A DNA stretch of 64,000 bases from Nipponacmea schrenckii (taxonomy: Eukaryota > Mollusca > Gastropoda > Lottiidae). Within the stretch, counting starts at the first letter, position 1; each line of letters starts with the position of its first letter. The stretch covers positions 37,764,602 to 37,828,601 of the forward strand of contig JAUJPP010000003.1 of the NCBI GenBank assembly GCA_030562195.1. The letters are read 5' to 3'. Position numbers and translations under genes: made by a program. The notes below the pieces were generated by a model. That model searched no databases, was not told the DNA's origin, and saw only the letters and a program-made list of their open reading frames with translations. This document shows positions 47,499-62,581 of the stretch, piece by piece.

Positions 47499-50400
47499 AT
47501 TCGATAAAAAGATAACAACAACGGGCCATATCTTAGCTGCTTGATATGCCATTTTGTAAAATACTGCTCATAAATACTAATTTAGCTCATGTGAAATCAC
47601 TTAGTAGTTGTGCTGTGTTAAACATATTTTTAATTACAAACTATGAATATTGAATACTAATGTAATGTGAATAAGAGATAATTAGGCATATCAAATGAGT
47701 ACTCTTCCACGATTTCATTGTGTCATTTTATTAACATTATTACATTTGAAAAAGTCAACGTTATACTTAGTATTTGTATGTTATACTTATTGCTATAAAG
47801 TGTTGGAAATGTTATCATCTAGAATTCAATTCAAAACACACCGTTCTGAAAAGTCCTCAACCAGGCGTTGACAAATGTTCCGACAATCATTGGTAGGCCT
47901 ATGGCAATAGTTTGGACACACAAAAAAAAATTCGACTGATATTTTTCAGACACCATCGGAACTTCATAATGACTTTATATTTTAGATTAAATGAGATAAT
48001 CTCATCCTAGATGCCAAATAAAAGTTATTATTGGCATTGAATGTAAGTCTGTCGAATGTAAAATATTTGTCTAAATCTGATTATTTTGAAGGAAATCAAG
48101 ATGAAACGTTGGTAAAAAAGTAAACGTTACCACGCAGAATTAATACCACTCTAAAGGGACATTTGTTTTCAATAAAATCACAAAATTCAATCTTCTACAA
48201 CTTTACCAAATATCTTGTTGAAAAAAACTTTTTCCGATAGATTTTATTCTGGAAACTTTTGATAATCTCGATGGGAAACATTTCCCAAAACAATCCATTT
48301 AATGTGTCATCGAAGTTCATTACTATTTTCATTTCACACGCCGGTTTTCTTAGTGAAATTTCAATTCAAACAAGGTGCAAAAGAGTTTTCCAGCAGAATG
48401 TCAAGCAAATGTGACCATTGGAATTTGAGCAACTGATAACTGATGACAGTTCTGATAAAATCTAGCGATTGATAAGTTTCCAGAAATTGTTGTGAAACAC
48501 TTTGCTCTACAATTGTACCAGTCAATCCATGATCCTTTTACTGAACAAAATACGGTTTAAATCAATTACAGATCCAGGATATATATATTTATCGGAAGGA
48601 ATATAGGTATTTGCTCCATTTATTTGTCAATCTCGTAGCTTGGTAATTAGAACGATTGTTATAAGTAAGCTTATTGATTTTTGATTGCAGGGGAAAACTT
48701 CTGTCACTCGATGTCTTGAACTGTCAGTCAAAATGGTTTTATATACACCAATTAAGATTTCCCTTTTGAACTTCTTCCAGTCAAGTTATTTCATAAATGA
48801 AAAATCTTTTAATCAGGTTCATACAAAAACTTCTGAGATGCATGCCAAGAGCACCAGCTGGTATGGGAATATGTACTTATTATAATTTTTTATCGCTGTT
48901 TTAGGCTGCATTGTACAAGATCATACAACATCTGTTAAATTCAACGTACTATTTGACTTAAAAGTTAACGTTCTGTAAATCTTTAAAATAGATATAGATT
49001 GTGTCAGAGAATTGACTACTTCATTTCCGCTTGACCCATAATCTTACGGTTTGTGCCTTTATCACTGGTCCATTGCTTTGAAACAGTGGTTTAATATTGG
49101 CAATAGTCGTGATAATGGTACTCGGAGCCGTTCTATTGATCATTCTATGGAGAATTAAACATCTTTTATGGTATTTCAGATGCCATCTATGAGTGGAACT
49201 AAATCGTTTACGTGGTCAACATTGTTTAGTTTTCTCTCTTCAGTTTTCTTATTGACTAAAGGTAGAGAATATTGAATCTGAGGATTAAAAGGAGTAGATG
49301 GAGAAAGCTCATGAATAACAAGATATTTCTTAAAATCCTCTTATGCACATGTATTAGTTTGTAAACATTTGAAAATCACTTGATTTAAGCTAGATTAAGA
49401 TAGTAATAAAACATAAGTCCCATTTTCAAACTTGCCATTGCAGCTTTATTTATATATCTTAATTTGAGATTTTAATATACTTTAAGACCATTATTATGTA
49501 TTTCAAAATACACAAAAACGCATTTAAAAGATGTGTCTTTCACTGTCAAGAAATACTGTTAGGTAAAAAAATCCAGAAACTTCCATTTGGAAATGGAAAT
49601 CTGTCGACATCCTTTTATAATGTTAAAGGTGTTTGTCTTTGTAACCAAATGTGGATATTTAGTAAACTAACAAAACATCCGATTTCATTCAATGTATGCG
49701 TATTTGTGTATGGCTCAGAATAAAAAATATACTTCCATTGGTAGTTAATTAAGAGCTTTATTTTCTTTAATGCTATTGTAATCTCAGACCATCGAGTGAG
49801 TTATTTTCATGCACAATGTATCAGGTTTTTTCTAATTGTTTGTAATTAATTTGTATATTCATACATCAGACACAACCATTGAAACAATAATATTATTATT
49901 AGCCTGCTAATTGTAATGTTGTGTCTTGGTTGATGAGACAACGTGTAATTGTTGTGAAAACTCGGTTGGTAATAGGATGGAATGCTGAATATCTCAAACT
50001 TTCAAATGATCTTGCTTAGATCTATCACTATCTATCTAAATTCGGGAATGGAAAAAACCAAAGAAAAGCTGACTCGATAAACATTGTCTAAAAATATCAC
50101 TAGGTATTCTTGAAGGTAGCTAAATAGACTGGAACGTGTGATGAATCGAGTTGAAAAAGCTTATAGTTGGACTTGTTAGAGATCGTATAACGTGTAAATG
50201 GAAAAAGTGTTTTGGTATAATATCAGTTTAAATTAAAACAGTACTAATATACTGTCATATTCTGGGAAAACAAATTGTGATAACGTGTGCTCATGGTAAT
50301 ATTTTTAACCACGCAGTCATTCTAAGACTATCAGTACTATTATAAGAATGACATTCCAATTTTCATGAAATAATTCGGTAAAATTCGCTTCACTAGCAAA

Positions 50401-51424
50401 CATGCGAATAGAGTATATAATATGTAGGTATACTGTGCGGTAGAAAATTGTTGTAACATGAACTATTCATGTGGAGGGACTGATACTATTGTAACGGTCT
50501 GTTTTCGTCTTTAATCCAGCAGATAAGATCGATTGATGTTTGTATTGATTTTTGATGGTGGAATAGAAGCTCTGTCACTTGATAAGTCGTAGCTGTCAGT
50601 TAAAAACTTTAAAAAATACACCAATTTAGATAACTAGACATTTTACTTCAGCAGGGTTAATGCAATTACCAATTATGGAATTCTCTTTCCTAACGATAGC
50701 TTAGTGAATATTGATGACAACATCGACAAAAACACACAGCAAAACAGCTGAGAATGAAATGTGTAAAATCTGTGATTAAGAGATGTGAGTGTTTGGTCGA
50801 TTAGGTCCACAACGTACAGTTAAACCCTAATATAAAGATATCCTTTAATAACATTGAAATCTATAATCAATGTGAATACTTCCCATAAGGAGACAATTAA
50901 AATTATGAAAAGTTCTAAGACTAGATGCAAACACTGCAAACGAAACACAAAGAAATACAAAATTTCTGATATAGCTTTTTGTATACCAACTGTTTGTATG
51001 TAGACTGATAAAGCTTCAAAACCAGGAAGAAATTATTGCACTCAACTTTACATGTAATGAGTACTTGGCATTTTGGAATCCAGTATTTGTTTTTAACCAA
51101 TGAGTCTCTCGTCTTGAATTCAAGGAGTTTCAACATTCGAGTGACTACATCCTTGTAAACCTTCTTACTGGATAAAAATAGATTAGAATTTGATACTTCA
51201 GATGTCGAATTTTTCTTGTGATATTTCACTCTTTCATTTAATAACGTTTTTAGGAACCTACGAGCTATACTAGGGGACAGGTTACGACCTTGATCACAAT
51301 TTTAAATTAAATTTACTCAGATGAAAATTCAATTTCATTTATGAATTTATTGTCAAGTTAAACAGATTCCAATTACACTAGGGTTCATGTCTGACAGGTT
51401 GTTACAATTACTAGTATTTATAAG
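47499..51424. other. Non-coding with one diverged duplication
   Basis: No gene recognised. The block at about 48671-48757 (TGATTTTTGAT...TCTGTCACT...CTGTCAGT...TACACCAATT) recurs at about 50544-50632. The minus-strand frame at 50921-51229 has no recognisable domain. Confidence 0.4.
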
Positions 51425-51568
51425 TTACTACTTACTGAAATGGGTTTGCTTATTGAAATGGGATTACTTACTGAAATGGGTTTGCTTATTGAAATGGGAT
51501 TACTTACTGAAATGGGATTACTTACTGAAATGGGATTTCTTACTGAAATGGGATTACTTAATGAAATA
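51425..51568. repeat. Minisatellite, 18-bp unit, eight copies
   Basis: The unit is CTTACTGAAATGGGATTA, with variants CTTATTGAAATGGGTTTG. It is in-frame on the plus strand (LLKWDY repeats) because 18 is a multiple of three, which explains the short open frame. Confidence 0.92.
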
Positions 51569-54500
51569 AATACCCTTTCAATTTTAACTTATCAGAGATC
51601 ATCGTAATATCCCAACGATTTGTATATGTCCACTTATTGTTTAAATCTGTTGACTTTTGCAATAATATGAAACTTTAAATACAGATTGAAGCGTTATGTT
51701 ACAATTTAATAGTTTTTAAACTGGTGTAATAATGACAATTGTAAATGATCATGGTACTTAAATCTGATTTATTGATCATGTTTATGGAGAATTAATTACT
51801 GCTCAATGTTATCTCTAATGGGCTTCTGTATGATTGATTAATCAACAATACCTTTCAAAACATCGAATTGAAGTCTTCTAAATATTTCATATTATTTGTA
51901 TTTAGTTTAAACAGATCAATTTAAGCTATTGTGTAAGTGATAGGCCTACCGGTGATGGCAAATATTTTAATTGAAACTTTATAAGATAGGTTTTCTTAAT
52001 ATACTTGATTACATCATTCCTATTTTACTTGATTCTTCTAATGTTCCCTTAATTTTGAAGGTTTTAGTGACGTTCGGCTGTGAAAAGTCACATACAGCGT
52101 TACTTCCCTTATGTTTTCAATTATTAGAATACTACTTTTAGGTCATCCCTTAATCGAATATATGTATATATTTATTTATTTGAATAAATACAAATCAGGA
52201 AAGGCATCTTTAATGTAGTTATATATTGTTGAAGTTCTTCTGAAACGGAACGAAGGAATGATTTTTTTTATCAGATGGGTGAAGGGTGCCTAATTTATGT
52301 CATTAGTCAGTTTAGAATATTGCCTAATTAATGTCATTAGTCAGTTTAAAATAATAGGATAGTCACACCATAGACTAGCTAAGTACATATAAGTTTAAAT
52401 TGACGTAACATTTTTCGGCATGTTCATTCATGTAATTGTATCAAAGATACTGATATAAAGTGTTAATAAGTGCGCAACTCCAATTATACCCAGTCGTTCT
52501 TGTCTTATCGTTCTGTTATTGCACGTTTTGATCTTTATGTACTTATCAGACATTGGGAAATGTTTAAAAAAAATCAGGTTCAATGAGCAACCTCGTGCTG
52601 TTTAAAATGTAGTTTTGTCGAATCCTGCTGATAAGTTTGTAATTAAAATTTACACTGAACAATAATGATCTATGCTTTTACAGTAAGAATACGTGTCTGG
52701 TTCAATGTTCTTTCCCGGAGTGCTCTATAAACATTGTTTGTTTTTCCATTACCTGATAAGATTGAGTTACCTATTTTTTGTCTGGTTATAATGCTTTTAG
52801 GAAATTCAAATAGGTGTATATAATATACCAAGTTAATCGGTATAATACACTTTTAATTTGTGGCCACTTAAATAATTATCATCTCTTTATGACTATAGAG
52901 TCTACAGTAAATTTATCATTACTTTACTTCAGTTCGACTATTGAGATGTCTGTATGAATATTATATAATTTACAAAGTCATCGTAAGTCTCTTGTGCCTT
53001 CTTATCTTCTTACCAAACTACATTTTGATATTGATATAAGTATTCGAAAACAGGTTTTCACATTTTTTTTCTTTATTACGACTATGTTATAATACACCTG
53101 TATACCTAATTGTAAATCTTTGCGCACCTACTTCTAATGTTAAACTATATATAACTGTTAATTATTTCTATATAGCACCTGGTAATTGATCATTTTAAAA
53201 CAAATGTTCTATTCTTCGACAGCTACTGAAAATGAAAAGAAAAGCTTGTTATGATATTGTCTTCTACCATATGTGCATTTCTTTGGTTGGCAGTTGGTCG
53301 CGCTGGCGTTGGCGTTTCACTTTACAATTAACGAAATTAAACCAAACCTGTCATTTCCTAGGCAGTACCTTTTTTATTCCATCGCGTTAAGTGAACACGT
53401 TGGTTTCAAAGAAATGTAAGAAATAGCTTCTTGGAAGTCATTATTTATAGCCACCATAAAACAAACGTTTTAATATCTTCTATTGGCCTAGATCTGATAA
53501 TTGAAATCAGTAGGGATGTAAAACGGAAATCTATTTAAACGAAAGAAGAACGAAGAAAGTTTGGTATTAGAATTGATTTATCGAGTAATCTGGTCACCTT
53601 GATATTGGGTAATCGGCTGTGATTTCAATCTTTAACGTGCGTCTCGATTCTAAACAAATTTCCCATGACAATCTGTCTGAAGGATGGGGTTCTTTTGGCT
53701 TATTTAATTTAAAAATCGAAGGAGAAGATTGGTTGTATGCTTGAAGAAAAACCGAATGTATCATTCAAACAACACTCACTTAATAAAAAAAAAGTAACGA
53801 TTGTTTAGAAACAAATCGAAATTTAATCCAAAATTATACGTTATAAATACATCAAACACATTTGAGATACCGAATGCTTTCTCATCATCGCTTGTAGTTA
53901 AAAATAACGAATCTTTTCCCACAACATTTTACACATTTTATAGTGAAAATGAATAGGTTTTGGACAATAAATACATAGAAACATACCGAAATTTAATTTA
54001 ATATTATGAAATTTAAAAAGATGTTGCTTAACGAAAAAAACTAACAAATCTCTTTGAACCATTTTTTTCGGACCTTATGTCTTTTGAAATTGATTGTTTA
54101 TCATCAATAAATATGAAAGTTTGGAAAATAATGTTGAATTTCGTGATATAAGTAGCTATTTAAACTATTAGAAAGGAATTATCAAATAACAAGAAAATCC
54201 CATGAGAAGAATAAATCCAGTTAAATTTACATTCATGGTGCTCGATAGCTTTTGTACACAATGCAATTAGAATGAAATAAAAGTCTAAACTGTATTTCTT
54301 ATATTGATTGTATAATAAAATACGTTAATACTATAACTCAGCTATGAAGTTCGACTGGAATTAGGCGTTAGTAATGGTATAATTGATTCTGAGAATATCT
54401 TAATCGTATTGAATCGTCGATATTCTCGTTAAACCACTATGATAACTACAACTATGTACGCCCCATAAACTAAATTTAGGAGATCATTAGGATTGAGATG

Positions 54501-57500
54501 TGAAATATGTGTCAGTGATAGTCTTATTGTTACACGTGCTAATGATATGAAACCCTACTATTCCCTCGGATAATACAGATACTGTAACTATCATATACCA
54601 GAAATTTAGCAAGTTATTATGAATCTGATAACCCTGTGCTGGATAATTATCTGAAAATGGATATCGAAAGAGATCCGTAATTGGAAAACATAATGATATA
54701 GATTCATACAATCAACTACCAAAGAACTTGATAGTTTGAATTAACTAACGAACTTATGATACCAAGTTTTGATAGATTATGTAAAAGAACAGCGAATAAG
54801 CTGATGGCGCACAAACGGAGAGTTTCACTGACCGGTTGTGGGGTCCTTCTAGACAACAAATCTCCAGTAGGCCGTTTTCCTTTATTTCGATAAACATGAG
54901 ATGATAATTACAATTGAAGTGAAAATGAATCGGATTAAATGATGACGCCCTGTGGAATCCTGTCTCGTCGTGATTGCAGTCACACGAAGAAAGCCATTTC
55001 CGACGAGAAAACACTTGAAAATGGGCCACAAAAACTGTTCGAATGTCATCGACGAAAAAGGGAGAAAATCTTGTGCTCGCTTATTTCCAGACTTGGGAAT
55101 TTAAGATGCGTGAAGATATGTTGAATTTATCCCACCCATTAAAGTACATCTCAATTAGGCCTTGACAGCGGGTTCACAGGGCAGATAGTAACGCGATTCT
55201 CAGCGGAGACATAAAGCTTTCATTTCTGCATGCATGACTATCACCACTTACATTAATATCAGGCTTGAATTACGCGGACATTATATCTGGTGTGATGGAT
55301 AAAGTTGATGTATTACTCGTAGCTTACCTATATCTAGAAGTTAAAAACATGTATGTAAAATACCATAAATAACGCGATGATCTACATTATATTTTCAGAA
55401 AGGCATTCCGTGCTGAAAGGTTTGCTTTTATCTGGATTGATGTACAGATTGATATCGTTGCAGACAATTGAAAGACATCTTAAAACATTGGCGTTTGGAA
55501 TTTTATACGACAGACTAACCTCCGGATTTATTCTGATTATTTAAAATTAACAGTCACGTTATTTGAATTATTTCATTTCACTAAGAATACCGTCTGTCTG
55601 TTGTAGAGATATCTCTTTCCTCATGTTCATGTCTCAAAAGATAAGAAAACACAGGGAAAAAAATCTGTTAGAATAAATTGTGGAGACTTTTTGGCTGCCT
55701 TTCCTTTCTGAGAAATTGATCTTAAATTTTGACCTAGCACCTTCGTCTAGAATTTTAACAAGAGATATAGATAAAAACATGGGTTAAGTTAATTTCTAAA
55801 ATCAACTTTTCCACAGGCACCGTCTCGAACTTTATTAAGATTTGTTAAAGAGGTTTAGTAATTTTCATTAGAATAGTTAACTATTAGAAACGTTTGGTTG
55901 AAAGAGCTGCACATTCCCCCTCACAGGATGTGACGCACAATATAGAATATACGATGCGAACTTGACAATAGATTTTCTGCTGACAAGATACAATTATATT
56001 TCATAGGCCTTACGATTTAGTTAAATTGAAGTCAGGTGGAATTTAATGAAATTAATTTATGCAGTTAACGTTATTCCATTTTATTTCACGAAACTAATAA
56101 AAGGTTGTTATAACTAATGGAAAATACTAGAACAAACCAAGAACGCTTGGCCACAGAATGTGCAGTTTGGATGCATAAAGTCTTGCCAAACTTAAAGGTT
56201 ACAGGAAGAAGTGCAAAGCCTAATAATAACTGTATAAGTCTTTCAAGAGCAGACTAGAGCGTATGGTTAATAAATATTGACAAGAAAAGAAGTAACCTTA
56301 TTCGTTGGACACATGTTTTTTGTACCTCAACTGGCTTGAATATTACACAAATATATGCGGATATAGAATTCGCCCGCCACCGGTTTTCCCGAGAAAAGTC
56401 TGTAGAAAGACTACATAATTTAAACTTTTCCATTACGTTCACACAATACGAATATATTCTGATACAGTTTGATGTGAAGAGATATAAATGTAATAGAATG
56501 ATTGTGTTTTGTCCTTTTTAAATTAGGTACTTATTCTTCTTACTTCAAAGGAACTTAAGAATGAATTTATCATATGAATGAGAAGCACTACAATACATGT
56601 AATTGTACCACATTAAAACCTGCTAATTTGATTCAAGAGCTTTTAGTGAATGATAAAGTTGACATGGTGTTGAACTGATCTTTCTCTATAAAGTTACCCC
56701 AGATAATAGTTGCCATTCGACAAGTGTAAGTGACTGCACTATAAATTCAATCAAATTGATAGGCCTTTGAAAATTTGTTCACGTAATTGAATCATGTTCT
56801 TTTAAATCACTTATTCATTTCATCCATAATTGCGATTAACTCGCCTAAAGTGGCAATTTACATTCGTAGAAATACTCGTAGGGCAGATGCATATTGTGAA
56901 TAATCCGGAATTGCATCCATTATGTTAACAGTTAATGGAAATGAAAAATTGTGCATGTTAGAGATCAATCATTGAAAGAGAACTGTCTATTCTTTGTTTA
57001 TGATCTAGCTGTGCAGGGCGAACATAACTAGTTTATTGGAATAAAAGTAATAAAGTTGAAACTTAATGAAAGAATAATTGCAAGTCATCATCAACGCCGC
57101 AAAAATCAAAGTACCGGTCTATAACAGGGGAAGGGGTAGGGGGTCATTTGCTATCAACTGAATTCAATTTTTCAAAAATAAACTTGGAAGAGTCCTTTCA
57201 GACGCTCTACGAGAGGCTTGCGACTAATAAGATTTTTTTTTATTTCGAATTCAGCTACGGCAGTCGCCACCCCTCCATCGTTTACCTCCATATTGGCATC
57301 CCCTGTCTTGGAATGTTGCTACCGCCACTGAATGCAGAGGAAGAAAGGTAAAGTATGCGATCCATAATAGGCCAGACTCAGTATTGTTGTTATGGTAATA
57401 GAAATTTTTAATCCGATTTCTGAGAAATTATCACAAGCAGACATATAAGCTTTTTATATATATTTTGAAAAAAATAATTATCCTTTAAAGGTTACTTCTT

Positions 57501-60349
57501 TTTTAGAATATATGACAATGCAAAGAACTGTTGTCAAAGAATCGGGTTGTAAAATGAAGAATATAAATTTATAACACACTTACAATATCAATCTGACAAT
57601 AGCTGTTTGAAATGTGAGAAAAATAATGATTCTTAATAGAATCTCTCAAAGTAACTGTTTTTAAAATGAATACAAAACTAGAGAAATAGGTGTCTGGAGG
57701 ATTAGATAGTGGTTAAGGAAATAAATAATTATTACCATAGGTGGAAATCATTCCTTAACGATAAATGGGCAATAAACAGTGCGAATCTTTGAACTAGAGA
57801 CATTGTGGACTAATTACTTGATAGAACAATTTGATGAGGTTTTCTTATTAATATCTGACCTGTTTACTTGGGACTATTTTAGGTCACCTACTTAATTTTA
57901 CCATCTCATGATACATACCGATACTGGTCATTAAGGGTCTTGACATTTCGTGAATTTTTTTAAATCCGTCTTTGGATTTTTTCTTAATCAGTTTAATCAA
58001 GATTTTCAATTTTCTGTCAGATGGTAGGGCATGTATCTACGAACGTACAAACAAAAGAAACAGCGGTGGCTGTAGGCTCCTTTTTTGGATTAAATTTTTG
58101 ACATATGGCCATTTCGGCCTTCTATGTGTACTTCTGTTTTTAAGCCTTTCAATACTGCAGTATAATAAGATACTGACCTACCTTTAGGACCAATGGCTAT
58201 TGAATTCTCATTCTCATTCTAAAACTGCAAATTGTAATCGGCGCTCTCTTTAGAATATAATAAGCTATCTTGTAATAAATTGATTTGAAAATCACTCGTT
58301 TGATTGAATCCAGTTAATGTGAAATCGTTTGAGACTGTTGAAGAATTTTATTATGACAAGAGATAAAATAGGTATTAAACAGTGATTTATGAGGTCTTAT
58401 TGCTTCTTTCTTCATATTTGTTCTGTATCGATGCCAAAATTTGAAAGGCTACCATTAGTATGTTCACAGATTCGATCTGACGAGGTTTTATGGTGATTTA
58501 TGTACACAATAGGAGGAAAAAAATCTCTTTTGTCAGACAAATTTGTTATTAAGACATAAGAATCGTGACTTTTTTCGATTTGTTTTATGAATATTGTTAA
58601 TATTTCTTTACATTTCACTGATTTACATAATAACTGGTGATAGAATTCGCGAGATATCCTCAAAGTGATTATTTGCCACAACAAATAGTCTCTTGACACC
58701 CATTAACTCACATTACAATACAACTAACAAATACTCTGTCTGTAGTCATCAATAGCCGATTGAATATCGATGTGGAAATTACGATTGTCCATTTTAACGA
58801 AAAGGTCAAGTTGTCGGCATATATGTGAGAGTCGATTTGTTTAGCATGTACCCGGAAGGGTAGAATATTTCAAATAAAACATTTTTCGCCACTTTCCAGA
58901 AAATCCATACTCAATTTTGTCGGAATACAATATTCTTTTTATCAATGACGCCTATTCTGGGCCTTGTCTTACACATTTTTTTTGCGCAATCTTACACTGC
59001 AAAAAATTGGGGTAAAAATGTTCATGGGCACCAAACGATTGCCGCGAGTGCAATTTCTTTTTGAAAAGGGTCACAATTCATTGTTGTGAATGTAACGATA
59101 TTAGTAAGTGTTTTGCTAGTAGGTTTAGATCATTGATAGTTGCCATCAGACAATAGAATTGAATAAGGGAAAACCAAACAACAAAGCAAATAATTTAACG
59201 GAAATGTGTCTTTTAGAAGTAACAATTTCATTCTTCTTAGATACAAGCAGTGAAAACTGTTGCCTTATTACGTCTAGTTTGTTCACTGTCCTCACATCGG
59301 ATAGCGGAGATTTCAATTGACGTATTGATCCAAGGCATTCTTATTACAGGAAATTTGTCGGTAAACGTGTTCAAAGCGGAAACCATTTAGTAGAATCGTG
59401 TGTTACGTCTGATCTAACGATCAAATCTAATTGACAACATTCTGTCGCTAATTAGCTCTAGCATGAAGGTCATTATTGAATAGAACATAAATTACAATAG
59501 CAGTGGAAGCTAAATGTAGCTTTCAAACATCTGATAAATCAAAGTACCAATCTGATTGAAATAAACAGAGATCCGCCTTTTTGTTGTTCTGGGGTGACAA
59601 CATACAAGTGCTTGAATACTTATACGACCTATTCCAAGATGTTATACTGCCCCTCATAATTCTACATGTATCGATAACATTACACCCGTGTACTATGATT
59701 CAATTTTCTCCCATATAGCAAATTACGTTTGGTTTTGGTTGATGGTTAGAATTTAATTATGCCATGGATTTATTTGTTCGTGCATAAAATGTTAAAATCT
59801 TGCTAAGAGAAGGTTGCATCAGTGGTTAGTAGTAATCTCGCTAAGGACACACCATATAAAGTGAAGGATATAGCGAGAAAAAGTTCTATGAGTTATTTTA
59901 TGCCTTCCATCTGTAATACAAGCTTACACACTGGAATTGACTAAAGAAAGAACATTAATTTCATACTAATGTTTCTTGTCTAATGATAATGTACCTTGTT
60001 GGTTATTGTTTTTATAATCATGAAGCCCTGACGAATTTCGATGCTTTTGTCAACAGATCTGTTAATAGAACGAGTAGGAGTGACGAAATATCCTATATTT
60101 AATAACGTCGTTAAAATGTTAACGAGAAAGTTAACAAAGGAGCAGGAATATAACATAGACTGTTTGACATGTAAATGACTTAAATACTACAACGTGTACA
60201 TCGGAAAAGTGAATAAAATCGAAGATGCCATTTATCTATTTTTTTTATTTACATCTCATCAGATCAGATGGTTAATTACTATTAGACTTCTTTCACAATA
60301 TCGTCAAAGTTTCAACTCATTCACAATCTTAATGGGAACCATTAACCTA
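51569..60349. other. Long gene-poor stretch
   Basis: About 8.8 kb of AT-rich sequence with no recognisable gene. A 29-bp sequence (GCCTAATTAATGTCATTAGT...) is repeated at about 52290 and 52322. A short, less AT-rich island at 57255-57347 has an acceptor-like start and a donor-like end but no recognised protein domain. The remaining open frames are short and unremarkable. Confidence 0.4.
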
Positions 60350-61175
60350 ACATATTACATTTCATCTGTTAAAAGTATAACAGTTCCTTCGCATTATTTT
60401 CGCGTTACATTTCATCTGGTACAAGTATTGCAGTTTCTTTGCGTTACATTTCATCGTCACAAGTATAACAGTCCCTTCGAATTTGGTTCTTCGCCTTACA
60501 TTTCACCTGTTACAAGTATAACAGTCCCTTCGAATTTGTTTCTTCGCGTTACATTTCACCTGTTACAAGTATAACAGTCCCTTCGCATTAGTTTCTTCGC
60601 GTTACATTTCACCTGTTACAAGTATAACAGTCCCTTCGAATTTGTTTTTCGCGTTACATTTCACCTGTTACAAGTATTACAGTCCCTTCGAATTTGTTTC
60701 TTCGCGTTACATTTCACCTGTTACAAGTATAACAGTCCCTTCGCAATTTGTTTTTTTCGCGTTACATTTCACCTGTTACAAGATGAACAGTCCCTTCGCA
60801 TTAGTTTCTTCGCGTTACATTTCACCTGTTACAAGTATAACAGTCCCTTCGAATTTGTTTCTTCGCGTTACATTTCACCTGTTACAAGTGTAACAGTCCC
60901 TTCGAATTTGTTTCTTAGCGTCACATTTCACCTGTTACAAGTATAACAGTCCCTTCGTATTTGTTTCTTCGCGTTACATTTAAACTGTTACAAGTTCCTT
61001 CGCAATTGTTCTTTGCGCTAAATTTCATCTGTTACAAGAATAACAGTTCCCATGGAATTAGTTTCTTCGCGCCACATTTCATCTGTTACAAGCGTTAGTT
61101 TCTTCGCTCTAGTTTCATCGAGCTAAATTTCTTCTGTTACAAGTATAACAGTTTCTTCGCATTACATTTCATCAG
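60350..61175. repeat. Minisatellite, 53-bp unit, about 15 copies
   Basis: The unit contains GTTACATTTCACCTGTTACA, AGTATAACAGTCCCTTCG and AATTTGTTTCTTCGC. The central copies (about 60490-60960) are nearly identical and the edges are degenerate. Just beyond, at 61255-61320, a piece of the unit appears in opposite orientation (TTCTTCGCATT against AATGCGAAGAA). The open frames here are repeat by-products. Confidence 0.93.
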
Positions 61176-62581
61176 ATAGATTCTGTTACATCAATAATAG
61201 TTTCACGTATTACCGTTCTTTGCACTTCATCTGTTACATTCTGTTATACGTATAACATTTTCTTCGCATTGGTCTCTTCTCGTAACAGATAAATAAAATG
61301 CGAAGAAACTAATGAAATGTTATACCGTATACATTATATTGTATTTGTATACATTACATGTATAAACAGTTCCTCGAATTTAAATGCGTCATAACGTATC
61401 ATCTGGATGGATACATTTTTACATTTTGTATCGACAGGAAAAAATTCAACAATTGCACAGGACATGTTCAGTTTTATTTAATATCTAATGCCAAACTGAT
61501 ACTGAACTCTATATCCCGGAATATAGCAAAATATTGTCTGTGTGGTATACTATTTACATATACATGTATCTTTTTGTTTATTTTTATAATTTAGCGAATA
61601 TTAAATCTCAGCCCTGGTATATGAAGAAATAAACTACATGGTCGTATTATATTGTAAGCTAGAATCAACGAATTAAGTACAGAAAATGTTACTATGTTAT
61701 TATATAAAAATTGATTGAGGTGTTTATACCATCAAGATACTATTACATCATGGCACTTGGGAATCCGAGTTTAAGAATTCAATCTGGTGATATCGTGAAA
61801 GAAATAACTCTGCTTGTGGTATATGCTTTTATATGATAAGAACAAATCCCCGTCTTGTTACATTAATTTGCTACCAACATTCATATTGAAGAAACAGTCT
61901 TGTCTTCATCGAAACCTAATAATAAAATTAGTAACATGCTCCCCTGGGAATCGCAGTCTGATAAGTTTATTAATGTGCAATGGAGATGTTAGATTCGTCT
62001 GATACACAAAGTTCTTGGTTGTCTGATCGAGGTAATTATACCATTTCCATGATTAGAATTAAGGCTTTATCGACTTCATAACAACGTAGGCAAAAAGCGG
62101 TTGACATTTCACAAGCTGGGAAATAATGTTCCAATGTTCTACAATCTTTACTGTCACGTAATCAGTAAGACGATCCAATTAATTGGGCGCAATTGTGTTA
62201 AAAAGATTAATGGTATTACATGTACCATGCTTGGAAGTTTTCCTGTTCGGTTAAAATTTCAGTTAGACAGAAACTACAGTCCATAGTTCCTGGCAAGATC
62301 GGCCGAACAGATCAAACTGAATTAATTATTGATATGCGTCATATCCAATAGAGTGCAAACGGTACGTTTTCAGAGAACCCGGTCGTAAGGTTTCTTTTTC
62401 CCTTTGAAATACAATAAATCATGTACTAAATACCAGGGACTAAAGAGAATTACTGTTATCCCAAAGAAGACAGTTCATAGGTCAACAATGTAATCTGTAT
62501 GTACATAATTAAGCAAAGGTTATTAATATCGTCATTACATGGTATGTATAATGGTACTATTACTAGTGTATTTGTATTAAA
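61176..62581. other. Non-coding, nothing recognised
   Basis: Apart from the inverted fragment of the 53-bp unit near 61255-61320, no structure or exon was recognised. Confidence 0.4.

Noticed and set aside
60194..60893. Two open frames with Ser/Thr/Phe repeats
   Set aside because: Both are translations of the 53-bp minisatellite in shifting frames.
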